Source of the DNA: Planctomycetota bacterium
Lineage (GTDB): Bacteria; Planctomycetota; UBA1135; GCA-002686595
Direction of reading: 5' to 3'
Assembly: GCA_009691855.1 (NCBI GenBank)
Contig: SIAI01000010.1
Location: forward strand, 33,226 to 97,225
Length of the DNA stretch: 64,000 nucleotides
A program made the translations under genes and the position numbers. The notes under the pieces were generated by a model. The model worked only from the letters and a program-made list of their open reading frames with translations. It did not search any database and was not told where the DNA came from. This document shows, piece after piece, positions 8,918 through 17,815 of this stretch. Each line of letters starts with the position of its first letter. Position 1 is the first letter of the stretch.

Positions 8918-8946
8918 TTGTAGGCTGCGCACGCGCCTGCCATACT
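8918..8946 (+). promoter_or_regulatory. Candidate sigma-70-type promoter of purC
   Basis: In the 67-base aroA-purC divergent gap, TTGTAG (8918-8923) and CATACT (8941-8946) are separated by exactly 17 bases, and the -10 box lies 27 bases before the purC ATG. Each box matches the consensus only partly (3/6 and 4/6), so spacing and position are the main support. Confidence 0.35.
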
Positions 8947-8973
8947 CGCCGTTCTCCCCCCACCGCTCCCGCC

Positions 8974-9882
8974 ATGAAGGACACCGACGTCTACCTCGGC
9001 CGCACCCCGCGCCTCGGCCGCCTCGTGCTGCGCAACGCCGGCAAGGTGCGCGACATCTACGAGGTCGATCCCGAGCACCTCCTGTTCGTGACCAGCGACC
9101 GCGTGTCCGCCTTCGACGTGATCCTGCCGCAGGGCATCCCGCACAAGGGTCGGGTGCTCACGCGCATCGCCGCGCACTGGTTCGCGCGCACACAGGACGT
9201 GATCCCGAACCACCTCGTCTCGACGAATCCCGAGGACGTCCCCGGGCTCACTGCCAAAGAGCACGAGCTGCTGCGCGGGCGCATCATGCTGGTGCAGCGC
9301 GCGCAGCCGACCACGGTCGAGTGGGTCGTGCGCGGCTATCTCGCCGGCTCGGGCTGGAAGGAGTACCAGAAGACGGGCACGGTGTGCGGCATCGCGCTCC
9401 CGCAGGGCCTGGGCTTCTGCCAGAAGCTGCCGCGCCCGATCCTGACCCCGACCACCAAGGAAGACACCCACGACTTGCCGCTGACGCCCGCCGAGGCGCG
9501 CGCGCGCGTGGGTGCGCCGCTCTTCGATCCGGCCGAGCGCGCCGCGCTGGCGCTGTTCGCGCGCGGCACGCAGGAGCTGGAGAAGCTCGGCATCCTGCTG
9601 GCCGACACGAAGTTCGAGTTCGGCCTGCGCGCCGGCAAGCTGCTCTTGATCGACGAGGCGCTGACACCCGACAGCTCGCGCTTCTGGCCGGCCCAGGGCT
9701 ACAAGGTCGGCGACAACCCGCCCAGCTACGACAAGCAGGTGCTGCGCGACTACCTGGAGACGCTGGACTGGAACAAGCAAGCGCCGGGGCCCGACCTGCC
9801 GCCCGCGATCGTGCACAAGGTCTCCGAGCGCTACCTCGAGATCTGCGCCAAGATCACCGGCCGCGCGGAGGTGCTGGCGTGA
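8974..9882 (+). CDS. purC: Phosphoribosylaminoimidazole-succinocarboxamide synthase
   Basis: Condenses CAIR with aspartate using ATP to form SAICAR in purine synthesis. The protein has 302 residues, the longer single-domain form. Motifs: GKVRDIYEVD (ATP-binding hairpin, about residue 23), TSDRVSAFDVILPQGIPHKG (about 40), the VRGYLAGSGWKEY core (about 116), LADTKFEFG (about 209) and DEALTPDSSRFW (about 226), all in the normal order. The ATG at 8974 is close to a candidate promoter. The TGA stop (9880-9882) overlaps the GTG start of purE as GTGA, so both are made from one transcript. Confidence 0.95.
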   Translation: MKDTDVYLGRTPRLGRLVLRNAGKVRDIYEVDPEHLLFVTSDRVSAFDVILPQGIPHKGRVLTRIAAHWFARTQDVIPNHLVSTNPEDVPGLTAKEHELLRGRIMLVQRAQPTTVEWVVRGYLAGSGWKEYQKTGTVCGIALPQGLGFCQKLPRPILTPTTKEDTHDLPLTPAEARARVGAPLFDPAERAALALFARGTQELEKLGILLADTKFEFGLRAGKLLLIDEALTPDSSRFWPAQGYKVGDNPPSYDKQVLRDYLETLDWNKQAPGPDLPPAIVHKVSERYLEICAKITGRAEVLA

Positions 9883-10379
9883 GCGTGGCCCTCTTGATGG
9901 GCTCGGACTCCGACTTCCCGCGCCTGGAGCCGGGCGTGGCGCTGCTGAAGAAGCTCGGCATCCCCTTCGAGGCGCGCGTGCTGTCCGCGCACCGCACTCC
10001 GAAAGCGGTGGTGCAGTTCGTCGAAGCGGCGCCCAGACGCGGCATCAAGATCTTCCTGTGCGCCGCCGGCGGCGCCGCACACCTTGCGGGCGTGGTCGCG
10101 GCGCACACCGATCTCCCCGTGATCGGCATCCCCATGGACAACCCGCCGCTCGGCGGCCTCGACGCGCTGCTCTCGACCGTGCAGATGCCCGGCGGCGTGC
10201 CGGTCGCGGCCGTGGGCGCCGGCGCGGGCGGCCCGCTCAACGCCGCGCTGTTCGCGGCGCGCGTGCTGGCGCTCTCCGACCCCGCGCTCGCCCAGCGCTA
10301 CGCCGCCTGGCGCGAGGACGAGACCGCCAAGGTCGCCAAGAAGGACGCGGCGCTGCAGGCGAAGCTCACGACCGGCTGA
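9879..10379 (+). CDS. purE: 5-(carboxyamino)imidazole ribonucleotide mutase
   Basis: Converts N5-CAIR to CAIR, the step before PurC. The start is the GTG at 9879 (MSVALLMGSDSDFP), overlapping the purC stop. The 166-residue length is normal for class I PurE. The nucleotide-binding MGSDSDFP, the catalytic-His segment SAHRTP (about residue 42), AAGGAAHLAGVVA (about 68) and the IGIPMDN/GLDALLSTVQMPGG lid (about 86-106) are all present. The alternative carboxylase-only class II enzyme lacks this exact combination. No purK lies nearby, so the N5-CAIR synthetase must be elsewhere. The ribosome-binding region lies inside purC, so translation is probably coupled. Confidence 0.95.
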   Translation: MSVALLMGSDSDFPRLEPGVALLKKLGIPFEARVLSAHRTPKAVVQFVEAAPRRGIKIFLCAAGGAAHLAGVVAAHTDLPVIGIPMDNPPLGGLDALLSTVQMPGGVPVAAVGAGAGGPLNAALFAARVLALSDPALAQRYAAWREDETAKVAKKDAALQAKLTTG

Positions 10380-10384
10380 GCCGC

Positions 10385-10954
10385 TCAGCGCAGAGTCGGT
10401 CCTCCCGGAACGGAACCGATCCAGTCCCTCAGGTGCACCGAGTCCCTGCTCGGATCGACGAGGAAATCGAGCCGGAACGACGCGCAGCTCCCTGCGCTAG
10501 AAACGAGCTCGACGCGGCAATCGATTGCGTCGTTCCGTCGTGCGTCCACGAGCACGCGACCGTGTAGCCCTTCGAACCACGAGCCTCCCGTGTCGGAAAA
10601 GTCGAAGGCTCCGACGCGCACGGGGCACCAACCTTCAGGGCTCGGCTGGAGTTCGAGATAGCAGGTCTGCGACTCGTACTCTTGCGCCAGCATCACCGCC
10701 GCAAGAACTCCACCATCCCGGAGCGGAACACTCTCCGCGTAGCGGGCCGCGGAGGGCTCACGGTCCAAGTCCCCCACGAGGAAGCGCACCGCTTCGCTCG
10801 GCCCTTCGAGTGACCACTCACCTCGGCGCGCGCCAAGCTCTTCTTCGAGAGCGAAAGGCAGCTCCCTCAGCTGCTCAGGAGCTTGCTCACGTGGCTCACA
10901 GGCGACGAAGGCCACCAACCAGAGGGCGAGTCGGCCGCCAAACCTCGCGGACAC
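10385..10954 (-). CDS. Hypothetical lipoprotein
   Basis: The frame is open upstream into panB, but the natural start is the GTG at 10954. It gives MSARFGGRLALWLVAFVACEP, a lipoprotein signal with its cysteine at about residue 19. The mature part (about 170 residues) is mixed alpha/beta with four further cysteines (TCYLEL, EGWCPV, DCRVEL, GSCASF), which could form two disulfides in the periplasm. I do not recognise a family. Base composition is visibly lower in GC than the neighbours and codon use is more mixed, suggesting a recent arrival or weak expression. It lies 11 bases downstream of panB in the same direction and could be cotranscribed. It converges on purE with only 5 bases between the stops. 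Confidence 0.6.
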   Translation of the reverse strand: MSARFGGRLALWLVAFVACEPREQAPEQLRELPFALEEELGARRGEWSLEGPSEAVRFLVGDLDREPSAARYAESVPLRDGGVLAAVMLAQEYESQTCYLELQPSPEGWCPVRVGAFDFSDTGGSWFEGLHGRVLVDARRNDAIDCRVELVSSAGSCASFRLDFLVDPSRDSVHLRDWIGSVPGGPTLR

Positions 10955-10965
10955 GGCCGCCGACC

Positions 10966-11808
10966 TCAGTACGACTCCGTCTCGCGCGGAAATTCCCCCG
11001 CGCGCACGTCCTGGGCGTAGCGCGCGAAGGCGTTCTTCATCTGCTCGCCCAGCTCCGCGTAGCGGCGCACGAAGCGCGGGTGGAACTTGGTGTACAGGCC
11101 GAGCATGTCGTGCGACACCAGGATCTGCCCGTCGCACTCAGGACCGGCGCCGATGCCGATGATCGGGATCGAGACGGACTTCGAGACCTCGCTGGCCAAG
11201 CTCGCGGGAACCTTCTCGAGCACGATCGCGAAGGCGCCGGCGTCCTCGAGGGCCTTGGCGTCGCGGCGCACCTCGTCGGCTTCCTCGGGCTCGGTCGCGC
11301 GCACCTGGTAGGTGCCGAACTTGTGGATCGACTGCGGCGTGAGGCCGAGGTGGCCCATCACCGGGATGCCGGCCTCGACGATGCGCCGGATCGTGGGCGC
11401 GATCGAGAGGCCGCCCTCGAGCTTCACGGCCTCGACGTGCGCCTGCTGCACCATGCGCCCGGCGTTGCGCAGGGCTTCGTCGGTGTTCACCTGGTAGCTC
11501 ATGAAGGGCAGGTCGCCGACGACGAGCGCGCGTTCCACGGCCGAGGAGACGAGTTCGGCGTGGTAGAGCATCTCCTCCATCGTCACCGAGACCGTCGTGT
11601 GCCGGCCCTGCACCGCCATGGCGGCGGAGTCGCCCACCAGGATCACGTCCACCTCGGCCTGGTCGAGGAGTTCCGCCATCAAATAGTCGTAGGCGGTGAG
11701 CGCGACGATGCGCTGCTTGCGCTCCTTCATCAGGCGCAGCGATTTGGTCGTGACCTTCTTGTCGCGCTTCTCGGGCTTGGCCTCGCGGCCGTTGCGCTCG
11801 CGGGTCAT
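10966..11808 (-). CDS. panB: 3-methyl-2-oxobutanoate hydroxymethyltransferase
   Basis: First committed step of pantothenate synthesis: transfers a hydroxymethyl group from 5,10-methylene-THF to alpha-ketoisovalerate. The ATG at 11808 gives 280 residues. Diagnostic segments: LTAYDYLMAELLDQAEVDVILVGDS (metal and substrate binding, broken here only by ordinary substitutions), MEEMLYHAELV, MVQQAHVEAVKLEGG, GHLGLTPQSIHKFGTYQVR and the IPIIGIGAGPECDGQILV block. The first roughly 25 residues are a Lys/Arg/Glu-rich extension. It follows accD by 25 bases in the same direction. Confidence 0.94.
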   Translation of the reverse strand: MTRERNGREAKPEKRDKKVTTKSLRLMKERKQRIVALTAYDYLMAELLDQAEVDVILVGDSAAMAVQGRHTTVSVTMEEMLYHAELVSSAVERALVVGDLPFMSYQVNTDEALRNAGRMVQQAHVEAVKLEGGLSIAPTIRRIVEAGIPVMGHLGLTPQSIHKFGTYQVRATEPEEADEVRRDAKALEDAGAFAIVLEKVPASLASEVSKSVSIPIIGIGAGPECDGQILVSHDMLGLYTKFHPRFVRRYAELGEQMKNAFARYAQDVRAGEFPRETESY

Positions 11809-11833
11809 CGGCAGCCCGCCTTCTCTGCCCGCT

Positions 11834-12970
11834 TCACGACCGGCCCTTGGGGCGCAACGCGCCGCCGCCGTGCGACACGCGCGCGCCCTTCGAGTAGTCG
11901 ATGAACTTGGCAATAGTCTCGCGCATCTCGGAACGCTTCACGATCGCGTCGATCATGCCGCGCTCGAGCAGGAACTCGGCGCGCTGGAAGCCGGGCGGGA
12001 GCTCGACCTTGAGCGTGGTCGCGATCACGCGCGGCCCGGCGAAGCCGATCAGCGCGCCCGGCTCGGCCAGGATCAGGTCGGTGATCGAGGCGAACGAGGC
12101 CGTCACGCCGCCGGTGGTCGGGTGCGTCATGACGCAGATCGAGAAGCCGCCGTTCTCGTTCAGCGTCTGCAGCGCGGCACAGGTCTTGGCCATCTGCATC
12201 AAGGAGAGGATCCCCTCGTGCATGCGCGCGCCGCCCGAGCTGGTGAAGATGAGCAGCGGGCGCTTCTCGCGCACGGCCAGCTCGGCCGCGAGCGCGATCT
12301 TCTCGCCCACCACCTCGCCCATCGAGCCGCCCATGAAGTTGAAGTCGAGGATCGCCAGCACGACCGGGCGCCCGAGGATCGTGCCCAGGCCGCAGAGCAG
12401 CGCTTCCTTCTGGCCTGAGCGCTCGGTCGCGCGCCGCACCTTCTCGGCGTAGGGCTGCGCGTCCATGAACTGCAGCCGGTCGAGGGCCTCGATGTCGGCG
12501 AAGTGCTCGCGGAAGCTGCCCTCGTCGAGCGTCATGCGGATGCGCTCCTTGCCGGGCACGGTGAAGTGGAAGCCGCACGAGGGGCACACGCGGCCCTTCT
12601 CCTCCAGCTCCTTGCGGAAGATCACCTGGCTGCAGGACTCGCACTTGAGCCACAGCCCGCCGGGCATGTCCTTCTTCTTCGAGAAGCGCAGACGCGCGAG
12701 GCGCCCCTCGCGCTTGGGCTCCTCTTCGGGCTTGTCGCTGCTGCCCTCGGTGGCCTCCGCAGGCTCGGCCTTCTCGGCGGCCTTGTCGGCCTTCTTCTCC
12801 GCCTTGCGCTGCAGCTTCTCGAGCTTCTTACGCTCCTTCTCGCGGCCCTTGTCCGAGCGCGGGTCGGCGGCCGAGCCCGGGGCCGGGGCGACGGGCTCGA
12901 GCGGCGCGCCCGAGCTCTCACCGGCCAGCGGATTGGACTGCGTTTCGTCGGCCAAGGAGCGTCCTTCCAT
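11834..12970 (-). CDS. accD: Acetyl-CoA carboxylase carboxyltransferase beta subunit
   Basis: Half of the carboxyltransferase that moves the carboxyl group from biotin to acetyl-CoA, giving malonyl-CoA. The ATG at 12970 gives 378 residues. The zinc ribbon is intact: CESC about residue 110, then CPSC about 129. The crotonase-type core is also intact (FNFMGGSMGEVVGEK, TSSGGARMHEGILSLMQM, THPTTGGVTASFA, AEPGALIGFAGPRVI). Before the zinc ribbon is an unusual extension of roughly 100 residues: Ser/Pro/Ala-rich, then a Lys/Glu/Ala tract (REKERKKLEKLQRKAEKKAD) that should form a charged coiled helix. AccA, AccB and AccC are not in this window. It lies between rpe and panB in a minus-strand run. Confidence 0.93.
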   Translation of the reverse strand: MEGRSLADETQSNPLAGESSGAPLEPVAPAPGSAADPRSDKGREKERKKLEKLQRKAEKKADKAAEKAEPAEATEGSSDKPEEEPKREGRLARLRFSKKKDMPGGLWLKCESCSQVIFRKELEEKGRVCPSCGFHFTVPGKERIRMTLDEGSFREHFADIEALDRLQFMDAQPYAEKVRRATERSGQKEALLCGLGTILGRPVVLAILDFNFMGGSMGEVVGEKIALAAELAVREKRPLLIFTSSGGARMHEGILSLMQMAKTCAALQTLNENGGFSICVMTHPTTGGVTASFASITDLILAEPGALIGFAGPRVIATTLKVELPPGFQRAEFLLERGMIDAIVKRSEMRETIAKFIDYSKGARVSHGGGALRPKGRS

Positions 12971-12974
12971 GGGG

Positions 12975-13724
12975 CTAGCCTGGGGTGGTCTGGTGCGCCG
13001 CACGCCGCGCCGCTTCAGCGGCGGCGCGCAACTCGGCGATGCGCCGCGCGCGCTCGGCGACGCCGTAGATGGCCGAGCCGGCCACCAGAACGTCGGCTCC
13101 CGCCGCGGCACAGCGCGGGAGGGTCTCGGGATTCAACCCGCCGTCCATCTCGACGTGCCCGGCGTAGCCCGCGCGCCGCAGCGCGACGACCTTGGGCAGG
13201 ACCTCGGGCATGAAGCGCTGGCCCCCGAAGCCGGGGAACACGCTCATGACCAGCACCAAGTCCAGCGCGTCGAGCACGCCCAGGACACGCTCGACGGGCG
13301 TGTCGGGGTTGAGCGCGATGCCGACCTTGGGCACGCCGGCCGCGCGGAAGGCGCGCACCACCGTGCGGATGGCGGCGTCGTCGGCGCACAGCTCGGCGTG
13401 GAAGGTCAACACATGCGCGCCGGCCTTCACGAAGTCCGGGGCGTAGCGCACCGGGTCGGTGATCATCAGGTGCACGTCCAGCGGGCGCTTGGCGACCGCG
13501 TGGATACGCTCGACCACCGGCGGGCCGATTGTCAGGTTCGGCACGAAGTGGCCGTCCATGACGTCCACGTGGTGCCAGTCGGCGCCCGCCGCCTCGATCG
13601 CGACCAGCTCGTCGGCGATGCGCGCGAAGTCGCAGGAGAGCAGCGACGGCGCGATCGTGAGCGGCTGCAATTCCTTCACCGGCTGGGCCTTCGCGACGGA
13701 CAAGGGGCTCCCGACGGGCGGCAT
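12975..13724 (-). CDS. rpe: Ribulose-phosphate 3-epimerase
   Basis: Interconverts ribulose 5-phosphate and xylulose 5-phosphate in the pentose phosphate pathway. It is a 249-residue TIM barrel. Catalytic and metal residues sit in APSLLSCDF (about 26), WHHVDVMDGHFVPN (about 50), LDVHLMITDP (about 82), MSVFPGFGGQRF (about 150) and EMDGGLNPET (about 183). The N-terminus has about 20 extra residues before the first strand, and an ATG at 13724 is the only start that fits. It is 4 bases upstream of accD and follows pgk by 57 bases, in a run that also includes gapA. Confidence 0.94.
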   Translation of the reverse strand: MPPVGSPLSVAKAQPVKELQPLTIAPSLLSCDFARIADELVAIEAAGADWHHVDVMDGHFVPNLTIGPPVVERIHAVAKRPLDVHLMITDPVRYAPDFVKAGAHVLTFHAELCADDAAIRTVVRAFRAAGVPKVGIALNPDTPVERVLGVLDALDLVLVMSVFPGFGGQRFMPEVLPKVVALRRAGYAGHVEMDGGLNPETLPRCAAAGADVLVAGSAIYGVAERARRIAELRAAAEAARRAAHQTTPG

Positions 13725-13781
13725 GGGCGGGCGATTCTACGCTCGCGGTCTGGACGAACCCAAGGGAGGGCGGGGCGCGGA

Positions 13782-14990
13782 CTACGCCTTGGCTACCCTG
13801 GGCCGCAGCAGGGCTTCGATCCCGGGCAGGGCTTTGCCGCCCAGGAGCTCCAGCGACGCCCCACCGCCGGTGGAGATGTGCTTGATCCTGGACGCGACCC
13901 CCAGGAGCTCGACGGCCGCCACCGAGTCCCCACCCCCCACCACGGTGTAGGCCGCGGCCTCGGCCACGGCCTTGGCCACGGCGGCGGTGCCGGCGCGGAA
14001 GGACTCCCACTCGAAGACCCCCATCGGGCCGTTCCAGACCACGGTCTTGGCCTTGGCGATCTCGACCGCGTAGCGGCGTCTGGTTTCCGGACCGATGTCG
14101 AGGGCGAGCTTTCCGGCCGGGATCTCGGTCACGGTGCTGGGCTTGGCCGTCTCGGCCAAGGCGTCGGCCACCACGTGGTCGCTCGGCAACAGGATGCGGC
14201 AGCCGCGCTTCTCGGCCGCGGCCATGGTCTGCTTCACGGCCTCGAGCTGGTCCGCCTGGAGCTTGGAGCCGCCGACCTCGTGCCCCAGGGCCTTGAGGAA
14301 GGTGTAGGCCATCCCGCCGCCGATCAGGATCGCGTCGCAGACCGGTATCAGGTTCGCCACCACAGGCAGCTTGTCCGAGACCTTCGCGCCGCCGAGGATC
14401 GCGACCAGCGGCCGCGCGGGGTTCTCGAGCACCTTGCGGAAGGCCGCGACCTCACGCTCCAGCAGCCGGCCCGCGGCCGACGGCAGAAACTGGGCCACGA
14501 CCGACACCGACGACTCCGCGCGGTGCGAGGTGCCGAAGGCGTCGTTGACGAACACGTCGCCGAGCTTCGCGTAGCTCTTCGCCAGCTCGACGTCGCCCTT
14601 CGTCTCGCCCTTGTGGAAGCGCACGTTCTCGAGCAGCACGATCGCGCCCGCCGGCGCGGCCTGGACCGCCTTCTCGACGGCCGGGCCGATGCTCTCGTCG
14701 AGGCCCACGACCTTCTTCTTGGTGAGCTGCTCGAGGCGCTCGGCCACCGGCTTCAGGCGCAGGGACTCGAGCACCTTGCCCTCGGGCCGGCCGAGGTGGC
14801 TCATCAGCACCGGACGGCCCTGCTTGGCGAGGATGGCCTCGATCGTCTCCAACGAGGCGCGGATGCGCGTGTCGTCGGTGATGTGCCCGGCCTCGTCCTG
14901 CGGCACGTTGAAGTCCACGCGCACGAGCACGCGCTTCCCGGCCAGGTCGAGGTCGTCGAGGTGCGGGACGTCGAAGCGCATGGCTGCCAT
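13782..14990 (-). CDS. pgk: Phosphoglycerate kinase
   Basis: Transfers phosphate between 1,3-bisphosphoglycerate and ADP. The ATG at 14990 (MAAMRFDVPHL) gives 402 residues; the second Met at 14981 is also possible. The frame stays open upstream only as a shadow of gapA. Signatures: the N-terminal VLVRVDFNVPQD loop (about 20), MSHLGRPEGK (about 62), the hinge and nucleotide side GGAKVSDKLPV (about 200), NGPMGVFEWESF (about 330) and VVGGGDSVAAVE (about 360). The stop of gapA is 5 bases upstream, so the two glycolytic genes are cotranscribed and probably share the gapA promoter. Confidence 0.95.
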   Translation of the reverse strand: MAAMRFDVPHLDDLDLAGKRVLVRVDFNVPQDEAGHITDDTRIRASLETIEAILAKQGRPVLMSHLGRPEGKVLESLRLKPVAERLEQLTKKKVVGLDESIGPAVEKAVQAAPAGAIVLLENVRFHKGETKGDVELAKSYAKLGDVFVNDAFGTSHRAESSVSVVAQFLPSAAGRLLEREVAAFRKVLENPARPLVAILGGAKVSDKLPVVANLIPVCDAILIGGGMAYTFLKALGHEVGGSKLQADQLEAVKQTMAAAEKRGCRILLPSDHVVADALAETAKPSTVTEIPAGKLALDIGPETRRRYAVEIAKAKTVVWNGPMGVFEWESFRAGTAAVAKAVAEAAAYTVVGGGDSVAAVELLGVASRIKHISTGGGASLELLGGKALPGIEALLRPRVAKA

Positions 14991-14995
14991 GACGG

Positions 14996-16024
14996 CTAGG
15001 CCTTGGCGGTCGCCTTGGCGCCCTTGCCGGAAAGCGCGTGCACGTACTGCATGAGGTCCACCACGCGATTCGAGTAGCCCCACTCGTTGTCGTACCAGGC
15101 GATGACCTTGACCATGTTGCCTTGCATCACCATGGTCGACTGGGCGTCGAACAGCGCGCTCGCGGGGTGGTGCACGACGTCGCTGGAGACCACCGGATCG
15201 TCGGTGTAGTCGATGATCCCGGCCATCGGCTTCTTGCCGGAGGCCGTCTTGAAGGCTGCGTTCACCTCCTCGACCGTGACGGTGCGCGAAAGAACGGCCA
15301 CCAGGTCCACCACCGAGCCGTCCGGCACCGGCACGCGCAGCGAGCAGCCGTCCAGCTTGCCCTTGAGCTCGGGCAGGATCTTGCCCACGGCGCGCGCGGC
15401 GCCGGTGGAGGTCGGGATGATGTTGAGCGCTGCCGCGCGCGCGCGGCGCAAATCCTTGTGCGGGAGGTCGAGGATGTTCTGGTCGTTCGTGTAGGCGTGC
15501 ACAGTAGTCATCAGGCCGTGCTGAATGCCGAAGGCGTCGTGCAGCACCTTGGCGACCGGCGCCAGGCAATTCGTGGTGCAGGAGGCGTTGGAGATGATGC
15601 GGTGCTCGGGTCGGAGCGTGTTCTCGTTCACGCCCATCACCACCATCGCGTCGATCTCGTCCTTGGCCGGCACGGTCAGGATCACCTTGGGCGCGCCCGC
15701 GGTGCAGTGCTTCTCGCAGCCCTCGCGGCTGGCGAACACGCCCGTGGATTCGATCACGAAGTCGATCTGGTTGGCGGCGTGGGGGAGCTTGGCCGGGTCC
15801 CTCTCGGCCGTGACCTGGATCTTCTTGCCGTCCACCACGAGCCCGTCCTTGGCGGCCTCGACCTTGCCCGCGAAACGCCCGTGGACCGAGTCGTAGCGCA
15901 GCAGGTAGGCCAGCGTCGCCGCGTCGGTCAAGTCGTTGATCGAAACGACCTCGAGGCCCTTCTGGTGGCAGACGCGGAAGACGTTGCGGCCGATGCGGCC
16001 GAAGCCGTTGATGGCGATACGCAT
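14996..16024 (-). CDS. gapA: Glyceraldehyde-3-phosphate dehydrogenase
   Basis: NAD(P)-dependent oxidation of glyceraldehyde 3-phosphate. The start is the ATG at 16024 ([14 protein letters not shown]); the open frame upstream to 16231 is intergenic. The protein has 342 residues. The dinucleotide fold (NGFGRIG), the active-site [12 protein letters not shown] (catalytic Cys about 155), the TVHAYTNDQ His region (about 180) and the C-terminal [11 protein letters not shown] (about 315) are all canonical. Asp follows Ser-Ile-Asn at the end of the second strand (VSINDLTD), which fits NAD rather than NADP preference. The C-terminus ends in an Ala/Lys tail. It heads gapA-pgk-rpe-accD-panB and diverges from tilS. 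Confidence 0.95.
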   Translation of the reverse strand: MRIAINGFGRIGRNVFRVCHQKGLEVVSINDLTDAATLAYLLRYDSVHGRFAGKVEAAKDGLVVDGKKIQVTAERDPAKLPHAANQIDFVIESTGVFASREGCEKHCTAGAPKVILTVPAKDEIDAMVVMGVNENTLRPEHRIISNASCTTNCLAPVAKVLHDAFGIQHGLMTTVHAYTNDQNILDLPHKDLRRARAAALNIIPTSTGAARAVGKILPELKGKLDGCSLRVPVPDGSVVDLVAVLSRTVTVEEVNAAFKTASGKKPMAGIIDYTDDPVVSSDVVHHPASALFDAQSTMVMQGNMVKVIAWYDNEWGYSNRVVDLMQYVHALSGKGAKATAKA

Positions 16025-16074
16025 TGCGACGGTGGGGTGGCGGTCTAGGGGCGCTGGGGGATTGGGACGGGTCG

Positions 16075-16195
16075 GTTCCGCGGAACTTCCGAGCGTGCCA
16101 GCGACCGGCGGCCCGTCGCCGGAGCGAGGATCCAGGAGGGCGCAATTCGCTCGCACCCCCGGGCAGCCGCTCCCGACGTTGTTTCCCGCGGAAAC
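16075..16195. promoter_or_regulatory. Two dyad-symmetric sites in the gapA-tilS divergent gap
   Basis: GTTCCGCGGAAC (16075-16086) is a perfect 12-base palindrome. About 100 bases further on, GTTTCCCGCGGAAAC (16181-16195) has 6-base arms of related sequence around a CGC centre. They lie in the 251-base gap upstream of both gapA and tilS. Two related dyads upstream of a central-carbon operon could be operator sites; function is inference. Confidence 0.35.
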
Positions 16196-16275
16196 CCGGC
16201 AGAGACTAGCGGTCTCTTCCGATGGCTTCAATCGGCTCCGACTAGACTTCCCGAGCTCCCTCTCGCCCGCCCTCG

Positions 16276-17769
16276 ATGAGCGCCGCCGCCCGCACCACCG
16301 ACGACTGGTCCCAGCGCTGGCCGGCGCTGGCGCGGGCGGTCGGGCTCGGCGCGGACGAGCGCCTGCTGCTGGCGCTCTCGGGAGGTGCCGACAGCGTGCT
16401 GCTCCTGCACTGGCTGGCCGCCGCGCGGCCGAGCGCGTGCATCCGCGCGGCGCACGTCGACCACGGCCTGCGCGGCGTCGAGAGCGACGGCGACGCCCTC
16501 TTCACCGCCGAGCTGTGCCGCGCGCTGGGCGTGCCCTTCGTCTGTCTCCGCGCCGAGCTCGAGCCCGGGACGAACCTGGAGGCGCGCGCGCGCGCCGAGC
16601 GCTACCGCCTGCTCGTGTCCGAGGCGCAGGCGAGCGGCCACACCACGATCCTTACCGGACACCACTCCGACGACGCGCTCGAGACCGTGCTCATGCGCTG
16701 GGTGCGCGGGACGGAGCTCGCCGGCCTGCGCGGGCCGCGCGAGAAGCTCGTGTGGCGCACCGCGCCGGGCGAACCCGCGGTACGCGTGGTGCGCCCGCTG
16801 CTGACCCTGCGCCGCGAGGAGGTGCGCGCGCTGCTCGCCGCGCGCGGCCTCGCCTGGCGTGAGGACTCGAGCAACGCCGATCCGCGCTTCACTCGCAACC
16901 GCGCGCGCGCGCGCTTCCTGCCGCTGCTCGAGGATCTGGGCGGGCCGGAGCTGATCGACGAGTTGCGCGCCTTCTCGCACGCGGTCGAGGCGCTGGAGAG
17001 CGAGTTCGCGCGGGCCACCGCGCACCTCGCCTGGCGCGCGGCGCCCTATGCGGTCGCGGCGCGCGGCGCGGAGGAGCGCACGCTGGGGGGCGTGCTGCCG
17101 CGCGGTGAGCTCACGCCGCTGGCGCGTCCGCTGGCGCGCCGGGTTCTCTGGCGCCTGCTGACCGACGGCGTCGGCGTGGCGCCCTCGAGCACCGTGCTCG
17201 AGCGCGTGCTGGCGGATCTCTTCGCCGCGCGCAACGCGCGCGTGGGTCTGGCGCGCGGCTGGACGTTGCTCCTGCGCCCGCGCGAGCTCGTGCTGCTGCC
17301 GCCGCGCCGCGCGCAGAGCGCCCTCGGAACCGTGGCGCAGCAACTCTTACTGCCCTTCCCCAGCACTGGGCCGGTGCGGCTGCCCACGCCCGAACTCGCC
17401 CTGAGCGTGCCGGGGATCGTGACCCTGGAGGACGGCCGGCGGCTGTCGGCCGAGCTCAGCGCCCCGCCACCGAGCACCCCGCCGCGGCGCGCCAGGCTCG
17501 AGGCCGAGCTCGACGCGGCGGCGCTCGAGGGCCCGCTGACGGTGCGCTTCCCGCAGCCCGGCGATCGCTTCCGCGCGCTGGGCGCGCCGGGCTCGAAGCC
17601 GCTGGTGCGCTTCCTCGCCGATCGCGGGGTGCCGCGCGAGGAGCGCGCCCACGTCCCGCTTGTGACGGTGGGCGCCGAGATCCTGTGGGTGGCGGGCTTC
17701 GCCCCGGCCGAAGCGCGGCGCATCCAGAGCCACACGCGCCGACGGCTGCGCCTGACGCTGCACGCCTGA
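16276..17769 (+). CDS. tilS: tRNA(Ile)-lysidine synthetase
   Basis: Converts C34 of tRNA-Ile(CAU) to lysidine using ATP and lysine, so that the tRNA reads AUA. The protein has 497 residues. The PP-loop ATP motif [16 protein letters not shown] is at about 33-48, HVDHGLRG at about 62 and [18 protein letters not shown] at about 130. The [22 protein letters not shown] (split by ordinary variation) and [12 protein letters not shown] segments mark the end of the catalytic domain. The distal TilS-C domain ends with [31 protein letters not shown] and [14 protein letters not shown]. The ATG at 16276 is the only credible start. A hairpin repeat (copy A) follows the stop. Confidence 0.93.
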   Translation: MSAAARTTDDWSQRWPALARAVGLGADERLLLALSGGADSVLLLHWLAAARPSACIRAAHVDHGLRGVESDGDALFTAELCRALGVPFVCLRAELEPGTNLEARARAERYRLLVSEAQASGHTTILTGHHSDDALETVLMRWVRGTELAGLRGPREKLVWRTAPGEPAVRVVRPLLTLRREEVRALLAARGLAWREDSSNADPRFTRNRARARFLPLLEDLGGPELIDELRAFSHAVEALESEFARATAHLAWRAAPYAVAARGAEERTLGGVLPRGELTPLARPLARRVLWRLLTDGVGVAPSSTVLERVLADLFAARNARVGLARGWTLLLRPRELVLLPPRRAQSALGTVAQQLLLPFPSTGPVRLPTPELALSVPGIVTLEDGRRLSAELSAPPPSTPPRRARLEAELDAAALEGPLTVRFPQPGDRFRALGAPGSKPLVRFLADRGVPREERAHVPLVTVGAEILWVAGFAPAEARRIQSHTRRRLRLTLHA

Positions 17770-17815
17770 GCTACTTCTGCCAGAAGTCTGCGCACGGCGC
17801 GAGGATTCTCGAAGC

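Noticed and set aside
7449..10379. A 976-codon plus-strand open frame
   Set aside because: It runs antisense to aroA and over purC in a shadow frame. Only its last third coincides with purE, which starts at the GTG at 9879. High GC makes such frames common.
15038..16048. Long plus-strand open frame opposite gapA
   Set aside because: Composition is His/Val/Arg-rich as expected for the complement of gapA; no recognisable motif.
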